Assembly (NCBI RefSeq): GCF_014836985.1
Contig: NZ_JACSPU010000006.1
Span: 123,161 to 187,160 of the forward strand
DNA from: Planococcus wigleyi
Lineage (GTDB): Bacteria; Bacillota; Bacilli; Bacillales_A; Planococcaceae
Direction of reading: 5' to 3'
Length of the DNA stretch: 64,000 nucleotides
The translations under genes and the position numbers were made by a program. The notes under the pieces were generated by a model. The model saw nothing but the letters and a program-made list of their open reading frames with translations, did no database searches and was not told the DNA's origin. Below are positions 57,237 to 64,000 of the stretch, piece by piece; position 1 is the stretch's first letter; every line of letters starts with the position of its first letter.

Positions 57237-58628
57237 TTATTTTTTAGCAACCACTTTCGTGGCTTTTTTGCTGACGTTTCCTGCTTTATCTTTCGCAGTC
57301 GCTTCAATTGTCACGCCAGCTTTCTGCGCTTTTATTTTCACAGAGTAAGTGCCTTTCGCATCGGCTTTCGCTGAACCGAGCACCGTATTCCCAGCTTTTA
57401 TTGTAACTGTAGAGCTTACTTCCGCTTTACCAGTTACTTTCAAATCTTTAATTGTGACTTTGTTGATGGTCGGTAGTGGAGGCGCTACAACATCAACTAC
57501 TGTTACTGAGGCTGTTGAACTAATATTTCCTGATTGATCCTTGGCATTAACCGTCAAAATGGCTCCGGCTTTTTGTACCGGAATCTTTACTGAAAATGTA
57601 CCTGAGGCAGTAGCTTTTGTTGTAGCGATAACTTTGCTGTTATTTTTTACTGTGACTGTGGAACTTGCTTCCGCTTTACCGGAAATGACAGCATCATTGT
57701 TGTCGACTTTATTGATAGTTGGTTTTGCTGGTGCTGTTTTATCTGCCACTTTGACTGTGACTGTTACAGCAGCACTTTTATTTTTTGCACTGTCTTCAGC
57801 TGTTACGACCAACTTCACACCAGCTTTTTGCACTGCTATTTTAGCTGAGAAAGTGCCTGAAGCCGCTGTTTTAGTTGTAGCGATGACTTTGCTGCCATTT
57901 TTTACAGTGATTGTAGAATTCGCCTCTGCTTTTCCAGAAATAGCTGTGTCGTTGTCATCGAATGCATTGACAGTCGGTTTAGACGGAGCTACGTTGTCCA
58001 GAAACGACGTGGCGATGATATATAAATCTGACGGGCTGTTGCTGTAGTCATCCGCATCCAGCACTGGTACATAATAAGTCCCTGCTTTAGCCTGATAGAA
58101 TTGAATCTCAAGCTCGTCGTCATAATCACTGCCTAAATACTCCAACTTCCCGGTTTCTCCAAATTCTTTTTCAGCAGCTGCGAACAGCAAATCGATTTCA
58201 TAACTAGTGGTTCCTCCCCCAACTGCTAATATTCCGTTCGACGGAACTTTTACTTTATAAAAATCCATGTCGTAATAAGGCATCAATTGCCCTACAGTCG
58301 CTTTTGAATAAGATAATTGATCTGCAAAATTAAAGCTATCATTCGGCTCCTGCTCCCACAGATAATCGGAAGCGGCTTTATTGACAGCAGAAGCATTTAC
58401 TTCTGAAAAAGGATAGTTCTGAATCGACAGACCTTTATGCAGTTGCGTTTCAAGTTGCTGAATAACAGAAGATTTTAGTATTCCCTGTTCAATTGGTATC
58501 TCTTTTTGAAGATCAGTTAATTTTTTTGCAGCATCTGTGTGACCTGTATTGGCTAACGTTGTTCCGGTTGAAACCGATAAAGCTAATATACCTGAAAAAA
58601 TCAATGCAAAGCGTGTTTTTTTACCCAT
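57237..58628 (-). CDS. Secreted protein with PPC-like domain and three Ig-like repeats
   Basis: The 463-residue protein has a Sec signal peptide (residues 1-27, MGKKTRFALIF to TLANTG), a helical segment, a domain with WEQEPNDSFNFADQL (near residue 95) typical of pre-peptidase C-terminal domains, and three tandem bacterial Ig-like repeats of about 83 residues (starting near 215, 300 and 383). The first two repeats share long identical stretches (SGKAEA-S, VKN-SKVIATTK), indicating recent duplication. No LPxTG anchor or enzyme domain is present, so it is probably an adhesin or surface-layer-type protein. I chose ATG 58628 behind AAGGGG. Confidence 0.8.
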   Translation of the reverse strand: MGKKTRFALIFSGILALSVSTGTTLANTGHTDAAKKLTDLQKEIPIEQGILKSSVIQQLETQLHKGLSIQNYPFSEVNASAVNKAASDYLWEQEPNDSFNFADQLSYSKATVGQLMPYYDMDFYKVKVPSNGILAVGGGTTSYEIDLLFAAAEKEFGETGKLEYLGSDYDDELEIQFYQAKAGTYYVPVLDADDYSNSPSDLYIIATSFLDNVAPSKPTVNAFDDNDTAISGKAEANSTITVKNGSKVIATTKTAASGTFSAKIAVQKAGVKLVVTAEDSAKNKSAAVTVTVKVADKTAPAKPTINKVDNNDAVISGKAEASSTVTVKNNSKVIATTKATASGTFSVKIPVQKAGAILTVNAKDQSGNISSTASVTVVDVVAPPLPTINKVTIKDLKVTGKAEVSSTVTIKAGNTVLGSAKADAKGTYSVKIKAQKAGVTIEATAKDKAGNVSKKATKVVAKK

Positions 58629-58876
58629 AATAATCCCCTTCAAATAATCATTTTTACCTACCATGGAATCATACAACATTTGGAAAAGTTCGCCAAGTCA
58701 TTTTTTATTATTATTTCAATAAATATTCATTAATTAAAATAAGTTTAATGTCAACACTGAAGTTGGCATTTCCCACAACTCGCATCCTCAATTCCAACCC
58801 ATAGGCATATTCTTTTTCATTCACCCGCAGATGCAGTAAACTCTTGTTACATTAATGAAAAAAGAGGGATCCACAC

Positions 58877-59923
58877 GTGAAACGAGTGCACAGCGACATT
58901 GTCCAGTTTCGAGGAAGCCATTACGATTTCGGCCGGATGCAGGGAGAACTGCTGAAGGAATCGTTGATTCTTTCCAACCGCAAAAAACAACGGCAGGCTT
59001 CGAGCCGCCATTTGATTATAGACGAACAACGCGCAAAAAATATATTGCTTACTTTAGCCCCTAGAGTATGGGAAGAAATTACCGGCCTAGCCGATGCACT
59101 GGAATGGCCCATGGATGAGGCCATTCGGGAATTCGGCGGCTATTACTTGGAATACACGCGGAGCGGCTGCTCCATCTATACTGAATCTGATTTCATGGTC
59201 CGCAATTACGACAGTTCACCAGAAGGCTACGAAGGGCGCTTTGCTCTGTATCAGCCGACTGACGGCGGATTTGCAACCATCGGTCCGACCATGCAGATTA
59301 CTGGCCGCACGGACGGCATGAACGAAAAAGGCTTGGTGATGGGCTATAATTTCATCAACCGCCGAAATTCAGAGGATGGTTTCATCTGCAACATGATCGG
59401 CCGCTTGATTTTAGAAAACTGTGCGACCATCGATGACGCCATCGCATTGCTGGAAGAACTTCCGCATCGCCGTTCCTTCAGCTATGTCCTGTTGGACCGC
59501 ACCGGGAAATCGGTGGTTGTCGAAGCTTCCCCACGTTCTGTCTTGGTTCGTGAATCTTCAGTTTCCACGAATCATTTCGAATTACTTGTAGAGGAAAATC
59601 GCTACCAGACAGACGATTCCCGCAGAAGAGAACAAACGATGCTCACGCAGCAAGAAAACCAAATCGATGCCTACAGTGCGTTCCGGCTCTTGAATGATTC
59701 GGATAAAGGCGTCTTCTCTAAAAAATACAGCACAGCTTCCGGCACATTGCATACCGCATCTTATTTTCAACGCAGTCTGGAAGTGGGATTCGCCATTGGC
59801 CCGGACCGTTTGCCGCTCATGCTCGATTTCGACAAGTGGCTGCAAGGCGAACGGTTATACGCCAAACGCATCAATGGCAAAATCGATACACATCTGCCTT
59901 TTGCCCATATGGTTGAACTTTAA
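58877..59923 (+). CDS. C45-family (Ntn-hydrolase) acyltransferase/peptidase, paralogue 1
   Basis: The 348-residue protein resembles acyl-CoA:6-APA acyltransferases and choloylglycine-hydrolase relatives, which mature by cutting before a nucleophile Cys. That residue is Cys98 in RSGCSIY, followed by FMVRNYD as in the family. RTDGMNEKGLVMGYNFINRR is another hallmark. The start is GTG 58877 with GAGGG upstream. It has no signal peptide, so it acts in the cytosol, probably on amide bonds of small molecules. It faces a close paralogue across a shared terminator. Confidence 0.8.
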   Translation: MKRVHSDIVQFRGSHYDFGRMQGELLKESLILSNRKKQRQASSRHLIIDEQRAKNILLTLAPRVWEEITGLADALEWPMDEAIREFGGYYLEYTRSGCSIYTESDFMVRNYDSSPEGYEGRFALYQPTDGGFATIGPTMQITGRTDGMNEKGLVMGYNFINRRNSEDGFICNMIGRLILENCATIDDAIALLEELPHRRSFSYVLLDRTGKSVVVEASPRSVLVRESSVSTNHFELLVEENRYQTDDSRRREQTMLTQQENQIDAYSAFRLLNDSDKGVFSKKYSTASGTLHTASYFQRSLEVGFAIGPDRLPLMLDFDKWLQGERLYAKRINGKIDTHLPFAHMVEL

Positions 59924-59926
59924 AAA

Positions 59927-59967
59927 TCAAAGGCGCCAGCATCTACCCTGCTGGCGCCTTTCCTATT
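59927..59967. terminator. Shared bidirectional terminator of the C45 paralogues
   Basis: AAAGGCGCCAGCA and TGCTGGCGCCTTT pair around TCTACCC between convergent genes. Confidence 0.9.
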
Positions 59968-59970
59968 TTT

Positions 59971-61023
59971 CTATACAAATTGTTTATCCACGTGTGCAAA
60001 GCCGATATCCGTATCCACTGCTCCATGAATTTTTTGGACATTCAGGCCATCTCCCTGCAGCCAACTCCCAAAATCGAAAACTGTCGGCTGCTGATTTCCG
60101 CCAAGCGCAAACCAGACACTCTTTTCCTTCGGCAAATAAAGAGAGGTATGAATAGTCCCTGCCCAGCTTTTATACAACTGCGAGAAAACCCCTTTGTCGG
60201 TGGCGTTGAACAGACGGAATGCCTGCAGCGCATCTTCTGTCTGGCTTTTCTGATTCTGAATCGCCTCCAGGCGGTCAAATGAATCCTTTAGATAATTACG
60301 GTTTTCATGTTGTTGAATTTCAAAGTGATTGGTGCAGACATTACTGATACGTACATCCACTGCACGCGGACTCGCTTCGATGATCCGTGTTTCACCACTC
60401 GGATCAGTCACGATATAACTAAATGAACCGCGGTGCGGAATCTCTTTCAGCAGCTCCACCGCCTCTTCAATCGTTGCGCAAGTTTCCAGGATAATGCGGC
60501 CGATCAAGTAGCAGACAAATCCATCACCTGGCTTTTTACGGTGGGTAAAGTTATAGCCCATGGCCAATCCTTTTTCATTCATGCCGTCCATGCGGCCCGT
60601 AATTCGTGAAGTGGGGCCAATGATCGCATACCCCTGATCATTCGGCTGAAACAGGCTGAAACGTCCTTCATAAGTCTGCGGGTGGAAGTCGTAATTGCGG
60701 ACCATAAAATCCCTTCCCGTGACAATTGAACAGCCAGACGGCATCGCATCGATCCGGTATCCCCCGAAATCACGCAGTACATCTTCCATCGGCAATTTGA
60801 GGCTTTCCTGCAGTCCCGTCAATTCGTCCCAGATTCCGGGGGCGAATCTGTGATAGGCCGCCTTTGTGTCCTCTACATCTATTTCAAACCTCGGCCTTTT
60901 CGCTTTCCACTGCTTTCTCCGGTTATCCAATATAATACTGTCTTTTAAAAGCTCACCTTGCCTGACTCCAAAATCATAATGGCTTCCTCTGAATTCCAAA
61001 ATATCACTATGTATATCTCTCAT
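59971..61023 (-). CDS. C45-family (Ntn-hydrolase) acyltransferase/peptidase, paralogue 2
   Basis: The 350-residue protein is a clear paralogue of the gene at 58877. Both begin with HSDI-FRGSHYDFG--QGELLK, share the nucleophile Cys98 (PSGCSIV here) and contain RMDGMNEKGLAMGYNF. By eye about half the residues match. I chose ATG 61023, six bases after AAAGGAG; the frame extends nine codons upstream without similarity. Tail-to-tail placement suggests duplication with inversion. The substrate is unknown. Confidence 0.8.
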   Translation of the reverse strand: MRDIHSDILEFRGSHYDFGVRQGELLKDSIILDNRRKQWKAKRPRFEIDVEDTKAAYHRFAPGIWDELTGLQESLKLPMEDVLRDFGGYRIDAMPSGCSIVTGRDFMVRNYDFHPQTYEGRFSLFQPNDQGYAIIGPTSRITGRMDGMNEKGLAMGYNFTHRKKPGDGFVCYLIGRIILETCATIEEAVELLKEIPHRGSFSYIVTDPSGETRIIEASPRAVDVRISNVCTNHFEIQQHENRNYLKDSFDRLEAIQNQKSQTEDALQAFRLFNATDKGVFSQLYKSWAGTIHTSLYLPKEKSVWFALGGNQQPTVFDFGSWLQGDGLNVQKIHGAVDTDIGFAHVDKQFV

Positions 61024-61372
61024 CAAATTCTCCTTTATTTGCAGAATCACTCGTTATGTTTCAGCATACACATTTCCAGAATGAAACTCAAAAACTCCGC
61101 GCTGAAGAAATTTAGGCTACAAAAGAGCTGTCTTATAGAATGATAAGACAGGTACAGCCACCCCCTTTATTTTCCACCTTCGATATGCACACCTCAACTC
61201 AGCAAGATCCAATTTCTTCATTTTTATTGACGAATATGCCCTATTCTTGACTTTCGAGTGTATCTCTTCCATGAACTCTGTTTGTAAGATCATCTGAAAT
61301 GTTAAGCCCAGCAAATGGATTCAATTCTACAGAACTACTTGCCAGTTAGATAAATCCGCGCTTAGATTGGGC
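61024..61372. other. Intergenic stretch between paralogue 2 and tRNA-Leu
   Basis: About 350 bases carry no gene that I can support. A 9-bp perfect inverted repeat (CTGTCTTAT/ATAAGACAG, around 61126-61149) could be a terminator on the minus strand. A 65-codon minus-strand frame (61117-61314) ends inside that hairpin and has no family likeness. Confidence 0.5.
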
Positions 61373-61414
61373 AAAAGAAAAAGACCCTGACAGTGAAGTC
61401 AGGGTCTTTTGGGC
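61373..61414 (-). terminator. Terminator after tRNA-Leu
   Basis: On the minus strand AAAAGACCCTGACTTCA and TGTCAGGGTCTTTTT pair; it lies directly after the tRNA gene. Confidence 0.9.
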
Positions 61415-61422
61415 TAGCGGTA

Positions 61423-61506
61423 TACCGGCGGTCGGGGTCGAACCGACACTCCGGTGAAGGAACGGGATTTTGAGTCCCGCGCGTCTGCCAATTCCGCCAC
61501 GCCGGC
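61423..61506 (-). tRNA. tRNA-Leu (anticodon CAA), copy 1
   Basis: GCCGGCG at the 5' end pairs with CGCCGGT at the 3' end. The anticodon loop CTCAAAA gives CAA, flanked by CGGGA/TCCCG, and a long class II variable arm is present. The T-loop GGTTCGACCCC is normal. CCA is not encoded. It differs from the copy at 63469 by one base in the variable arm. Confidence 0.96.
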
Positions 61507-61611
61507 AAGTATTGCTTTAGCGGACAAGATTTATTATAGCACATCTTTTTTCGCTCGCCAATACTTTATTAATATAATAGATAAATTTCTTAAAAAACTT
61601 TTAAAGTTTTT

Positions 61612-62610
61612 CTACATTACAAGATTGAGGAGCAAATAGAACATGGCAGCCAATAATGCTGAAATCGGCATCGTGATCAGCCAGGTGATCAGCATGGTTT
61701 TAGCTGTCCCCCACTGAACGCCTTTGACGCGATGCGCTGCGCCTACCCCCATAATAGAAGATGAAATAACATGAGTAGTGCTGACCGGCAAATGGATCAA
61801 GGTAGCGCCGAAAATCACTGCTGCCCCCGTCAGATCTGCTGCAACTCCATTGACAGGACGGATTTTCATGATTTTTCCACCGACAGTTTTAATGATTCTC
61901 CAGCCACCGATGGAAGTTCCCAATGCCATCGCCAGCGCACAAGTTGCCTGAACCCATAGCTGAACGTCATCCGAAGTTTGGTAGTTATTGACGATCAAGG
62001 CCATCGTAATGATCCCCATCGCTTTTTGGGCATCGTTCGTCCCGTGAGAAAACGACTGCAAAGCGGCAGTAGCAATTTGGATCAACCTGAAATTCCGATT
62101 GGTTTTCGTTAAGTTATGATTTTTGAAAACTACTTTAAAGATGCTGTACATTAGATAACCTACAACCAACGCAAGAATTGGAGAAAAAATCAAAGCCTGC
62201 AGGATAGCCAGAAACCCACTGTAATTCAAAGCGGCAAATCCAGCACCCGCAATAGCTGCCCCAGCAATCGAACCGATTAAAGCGTGCGAGGAGCTGCTTG
62301 GAATGCCGTAATACCAAGTTAATAGATTCCATGTGATGGCAGCCAGTAACGCTGCCAATATAACGACAGAGCCATTATCCAGCGCAAATGGATCGACAAT
62401 GTCTTTTGTGATTGTTTTAGCAACTCCTGTAAAAGCCATTGCGCCCACAAAGTTCATTACAGCAGCCAGTAAAATGGCACGCCTTGGCGTTAATGCCTTT
62501 GTGGAGACTGCCGTAGCTATCGAGTTCGCCGTATCATGAAAACCATTGATAAAATCAAATACGACAGCAAAAATGACAATCAAAACCGTTAACAGCAATA
62601 TCATATCCAT
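61612..62610 (-). CDS. pit: Pit-family inorganic phosphate transporter
   Basis: The 332-residue membrane protein has the duplicated Pit signature GFHDTANSIATAV (near residue 24) and SHGTNDAQKAMGI (near 205). It imports phosphate, probably as a metal-phosphate complex, with protons. Its start is 15 bases after the DUF47 gene, which encodes the usual partner. In B. subtilis this pair is expressed under phosphate-rich conditions. Confidence 0.93.
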   Translation of the reverse strand: MDMILLLTVLIVIFAVVFDFINGFHDTANSIATAVSTKALTPRRAILLAAVMNFVGAMAFTGVAKTITKDIVDPFALDNGSVVILAALLAAITWNLLTWYYGIPSSSSHALIGSIAGAAIAGAGFAALNYSGFLAILQALIFSPILALVVGYLMYSIFKVVFKNHNLTKTNRNFRLIQIATAALQSFSHGTNDAQKAMGIITMALIVNNYQTSDDVQLWVQATCALAMALGTSIGGWRIIKTVGGKIMKIRPVNGVAADLTGAAVIFGATLIHLPVSTTHVISSSIMGVGAAHRVKGVQWGTAKTMLITWLITMPISALLAAMFYLLLNLVM

Positions 62611-62625
62611 CAGTCATTTTGCTCC

Positions 62626-63243
62626 TTAAGCGTTTTTCATTATAATTGATTCGAATGTATTTGCGACTTGCTGACAATGGTCAGCAATTTCTTCCAGCTC
62701 TTCGTAAATGTCTTTGTATTGAATAATCCGGATTGGATCTTTTTCAGTTTGGAAAAGGTTTTTAATCGAACGGCGCAAAACAGCGTCGCATTGTGACTCG
62801 TAATCTTTGATTTTTATTGCATGTTCTCTCATTTGAGGCAGCTTTTTAGAAACCATCAGTTCAACAGCTATTTCAATTTCAATAGTGCTCAAACGGATTG
62901 CTTCTACAAATTCAAGCATGTACCCATCTGCCTTTACGATTGAATACATTTCAAACAAGGCCGCTGTATGTTCCAAGCCGTCCAAAACATCGTCCATGCT
63001 CATTGCCAGCGCTAAAATATCTTCACGTTCAATTGGTGTGATGAAAGCATTGTTAAGATCATGTATGACCGTGTGAACAAAAGAATCACCTTTTGTTTCA
63101 TAATCTTTCATCGTGTTTGCAAAAATGACTACGTCACTGATTTTCTCCAGCTTATAATCTGCAAAATAAGCAGCACCTTCTTTTAAATTCAACGCAATAT
63201 CACTCAACTGTAATGCAAACTTATCTTTCTTTTTGAACGCCAT
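62626..63243 (-). CDS. DUF47/PhoU-like accessory protein of the Pit transporter
   Basis: The 205-residue all-helical protein belongs to DUF47, a PhoU-like family almost always encoded next to Pit transporters. Characteristic parts are KGDSFVHTVIHDLNNAFITP-type E/DxxxD metal sites (near residue 55) and the second site CDAVLRRSIKNLF (near 150). It probably binds metal and gates or regulates Pit. I chose ATG 63243 behind GGGGGC; a GTG at 63258 overlaps that site. Confidence 0.9.
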   Translation of the reverse strand: MAFKKKDKFALQLSDIALNLKEGAAYFADYKLEKISDVVIFANTMKDYETKGDSFVHTVIHDLNNAFITPIEREDILALAMSMDDVLDGLEHTAALFEMYSIVKADGYMLEFVEAIRLSTIEIEIAVELMVSKKLPQMREHAIKIKDYESQCDAVLRRSIKNLFQTEKDPIRIIQYKDIYEELEEIADHCQQVANTFESIIMKNA

Positions 63244-63395
63244 TTTCTTTGCCCCCACTATTTTTCTAAAATAACTTCTCAGCTAAATTATAATAGCTTA
63301 TTTCACGAAAAAATAATACTAACTTTATTTGAATTTACAAAACCGTAATAAAACAGAATTCTCAATTTAAAAACGGCTGAATAATCGCTGGCATA

Positions 63396-63444
63396 ACAAA
63401 AAAACCCTCCAGCTATGATTACTCATAGTTGGAGGGTTTTTGGA
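63396..63444 (-). terminator. Terminator of the tRNA cluster
   Basis: On the minus strand AAAACCCTCCAACTATG and CATAGCTGGAGGGTTTTTTT pair, 25 bases after the last tRNA-Leu. Confidence 0.92.
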
Positions 63445-63468
63445 AAGGGCAGGCAGGCCCTTTCATGA

Positions 63469-63552
63469 TACCGGCGGTCGGGGTCGAACCGACACTCCCG
63501 TGAAGGAACGGGATTTTGAGTCCCGCGCGTCTGCCAATTCCGCCACGCCGGC
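63469..63552 (-). tRNA. tRNA-Leu (anticodon CAA), copy 2
   Basis: This gene matches the tRNA-Leu at 61423-61506 except for one base in the variable arm. It is the last tRNA of the cluster that enters from the right edge. CCA is not encoded. Confidence 0.96.
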
Positions 63553-63561
63553 AAATCATTA

Positions 63562-63635
63562 TGGAGGCGGCAACCGGACTCGAACCGGTGATAAGGGTGT
63601 TGCAGACCCATGCCTTACCACTTGGCTATGCCGCC
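63562..63635 (-). tRNA. tRNA-Cys (anticodon GCA)
   Basis: The acceptor GGCGGCA pairs with TGCCGCC, discriminator T is followed by an encoded CCA, and the anticodon loop CTGCAAC lies between GGGT and ACCC. Confidence 0.95.
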
Positions 63636-63641
63636 AATTAT

Positions 63642-63716
63642 TGGAGCGGAAGACGAGGTTCGAACTCGCGACCTCCACCTTGGCAAGGTGGCGTTCTACC
63701 ACTGAACTACTTCCGC
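63642..63716 (-). tRNA. tRNA-Gly (anticodon GCC)
   Basis: The acceptor GCGGAAG pairs with CTTCCGC, and T plus CCA follow. The anticodon loop TTGCCAA is flanked by CCACC/GGTGG. Confidence 0.95.
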
Positions 63717-63723
63717 AATAAAG

Positions 63724-63795
63724 CTGGGGTACCTGGATTCGAACCAGGGCATGACGGGATCAAAACCCGTTGCCTTACCGCTTGGCTATACCCCA
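63724..63795 (-). tRNA. tRNA-Gln (anticodon TTG)
   Basis: The acceptor TGGGGTA pairs with TACCCCA, the discriminator is G, and no CCA is encoded. The anticodon loop TTTTGAT lies between ACGGG and CCCGT. Confidence 0.95.
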
Positions 63796-63806
63796 TTAAT
63801 AAAAGA

Positions 63807-63883
63807 TGGGGCGGACGAGGGGAATTGAACCCCCGAGTGCCGGAATCACAATCCGGTGCGTTAACCACTTCGCCACGACCGCC
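63807..63883 (-). tRNA. tRNA-His (anticodon GTG), copy 1
   Basis: GCGGTCG pairs with CGTCCGC. An encoded G-1 faces discriminator C73 as required for tRNA-His, and CCA is encoded. The anticodon loop TTGTGAT lies between CCGGA and TCCGG. Confidence 0.95.
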
Positions 63884-63924
63884 ACTTTACTATTTTATAA
63901 GTACATTGAATGAAAATGAAAACA

Positions 63925-64000
63925 TGGGGCGGACGAGGGGAATTGAACCCCCGAGTGCCGGAATCACAATCCGGTGCGTTAACCACTTCGCCACGACCGC
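63925..64000 (-). tRNA. tRNA-His (anticodon GTG), copy 2, cut by the window edge
   Basis: The visible 76 bases are identical to tRNA-His copy 1, 41 bases away in tandem. The extra 5' G lies beyond the window. Confidence 0.93.

Noticed and set aside
61117..61314. 65-codon minus-strand frame in the intergenic region
   Set aside because: No clear ribosome binding site or family likeness, and it ends inside an inverted repeat that looks like a terminator.
1..64000. Prophage, integron or intact insertion sequence
   Set aside because: No transposase, integrase, terminase or target-site duplication was seen; the only mobile-like sequences are short intergenic repeats.

Overview
The window looks like a chromosomal segment of a low-to-mid GC member of the Bacillales, most likely the Planococcaceae (Planococcus or a close relative). 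The evidence is gene content and order that closely follow the Bacillus subtilis yhf/hem/ecs/yha/yhe/yhc regions (hemEHY, ecsAB, hit, trpP, yhaH, hpr, prsA, yhaMNO, yhaPQ, yheABE, yheHI, yhcX/yhcY/yhcZ-like), strong Shine-Dalgarno sites, frequent GTG/TTG starts, and U-tailed hairpin terminators at most operon ends. The sporulation-linked genes yheC and yheD, which sit between yheB and yheE in B. subtilis, are missing, which fits a non-sporulating lineage. The genus assignment is inference; no rRNA gene is present.

Layout. 1-5.1 kb: a mini zinc-ribbon gene (yhfH), a repeat-rich intergenic region, then the heme operon hemE-hemH-hemY plus a lipoprotein, read leftwards. 5.2-8.1 kb: a heme monooxygenase, a cation exchanger and an M20 amidohydrolase. 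8.1-19.6 kb: the Ecs transporter, HIT protein, tryptophan transporter with a probable TRAP site, YhaH, the Hpr regulator, two small membrane proteins, PrsA foldase and the yhaO-yhaN-yhaM nuclease operon. 19.7-28.6 kb: the YhaQP ABC exporter, an enoyl-CoA hydratase relative, YheA/B/E and a heterodimeric ABC exporter (yheI-yheH, bmrCD-like).

28.6-44.4 kb is more accessory: a long duplicated leader with two tiny ORFs and an attenuator before the ABC exporter; two genes with SigB-type promoters (a universal stress protein and an arsenate-reductase-like protein without its catalytic cysteines); a chrA-kynU-kynB operon; a CDF transporter; MscS and DUF2254 membrane proteins; a cytochrome P450; and a fatty-acid-type operon (acyl-CoA ligase, APH-like kinase, ComB-like protein, enoyl-CoA hydratase) behind a palindromic operator. 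An RsgA-type ribosome GTPase follows, preceded by a promoter, a 20-codon leader peptide and an intrinsic terminator.

44.4-64 kb: a two-component system with a four-cysteine GAF domain, a dispersed palindromic repeat, phosphoglucomutase, YhcX, a BdbC/thioredoxin pair, an RluA pseudouridine synthase, an aldo/keto reductase, a purine permease, the tRNA-wobble-modifying pair queG-trmL, a B3/4 protein, a secreted Ig-repeat protein, two convergent C45-family paralogues, a Pit phosphate transporter with its DUF47 partner, and tRNA genes (Leu, then Leu-Cys-Gly-Gln-His-His) running off the right edge.

The most interesting candidates are RNA-level controls (the rsgA leader/attenuator, the duplicated yheIH leader, the TRAP-like site at trpP) and the SigB-driven cysteine-less ArsC-like protein. 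No prophage, intact IS element or CRISPR array was found.
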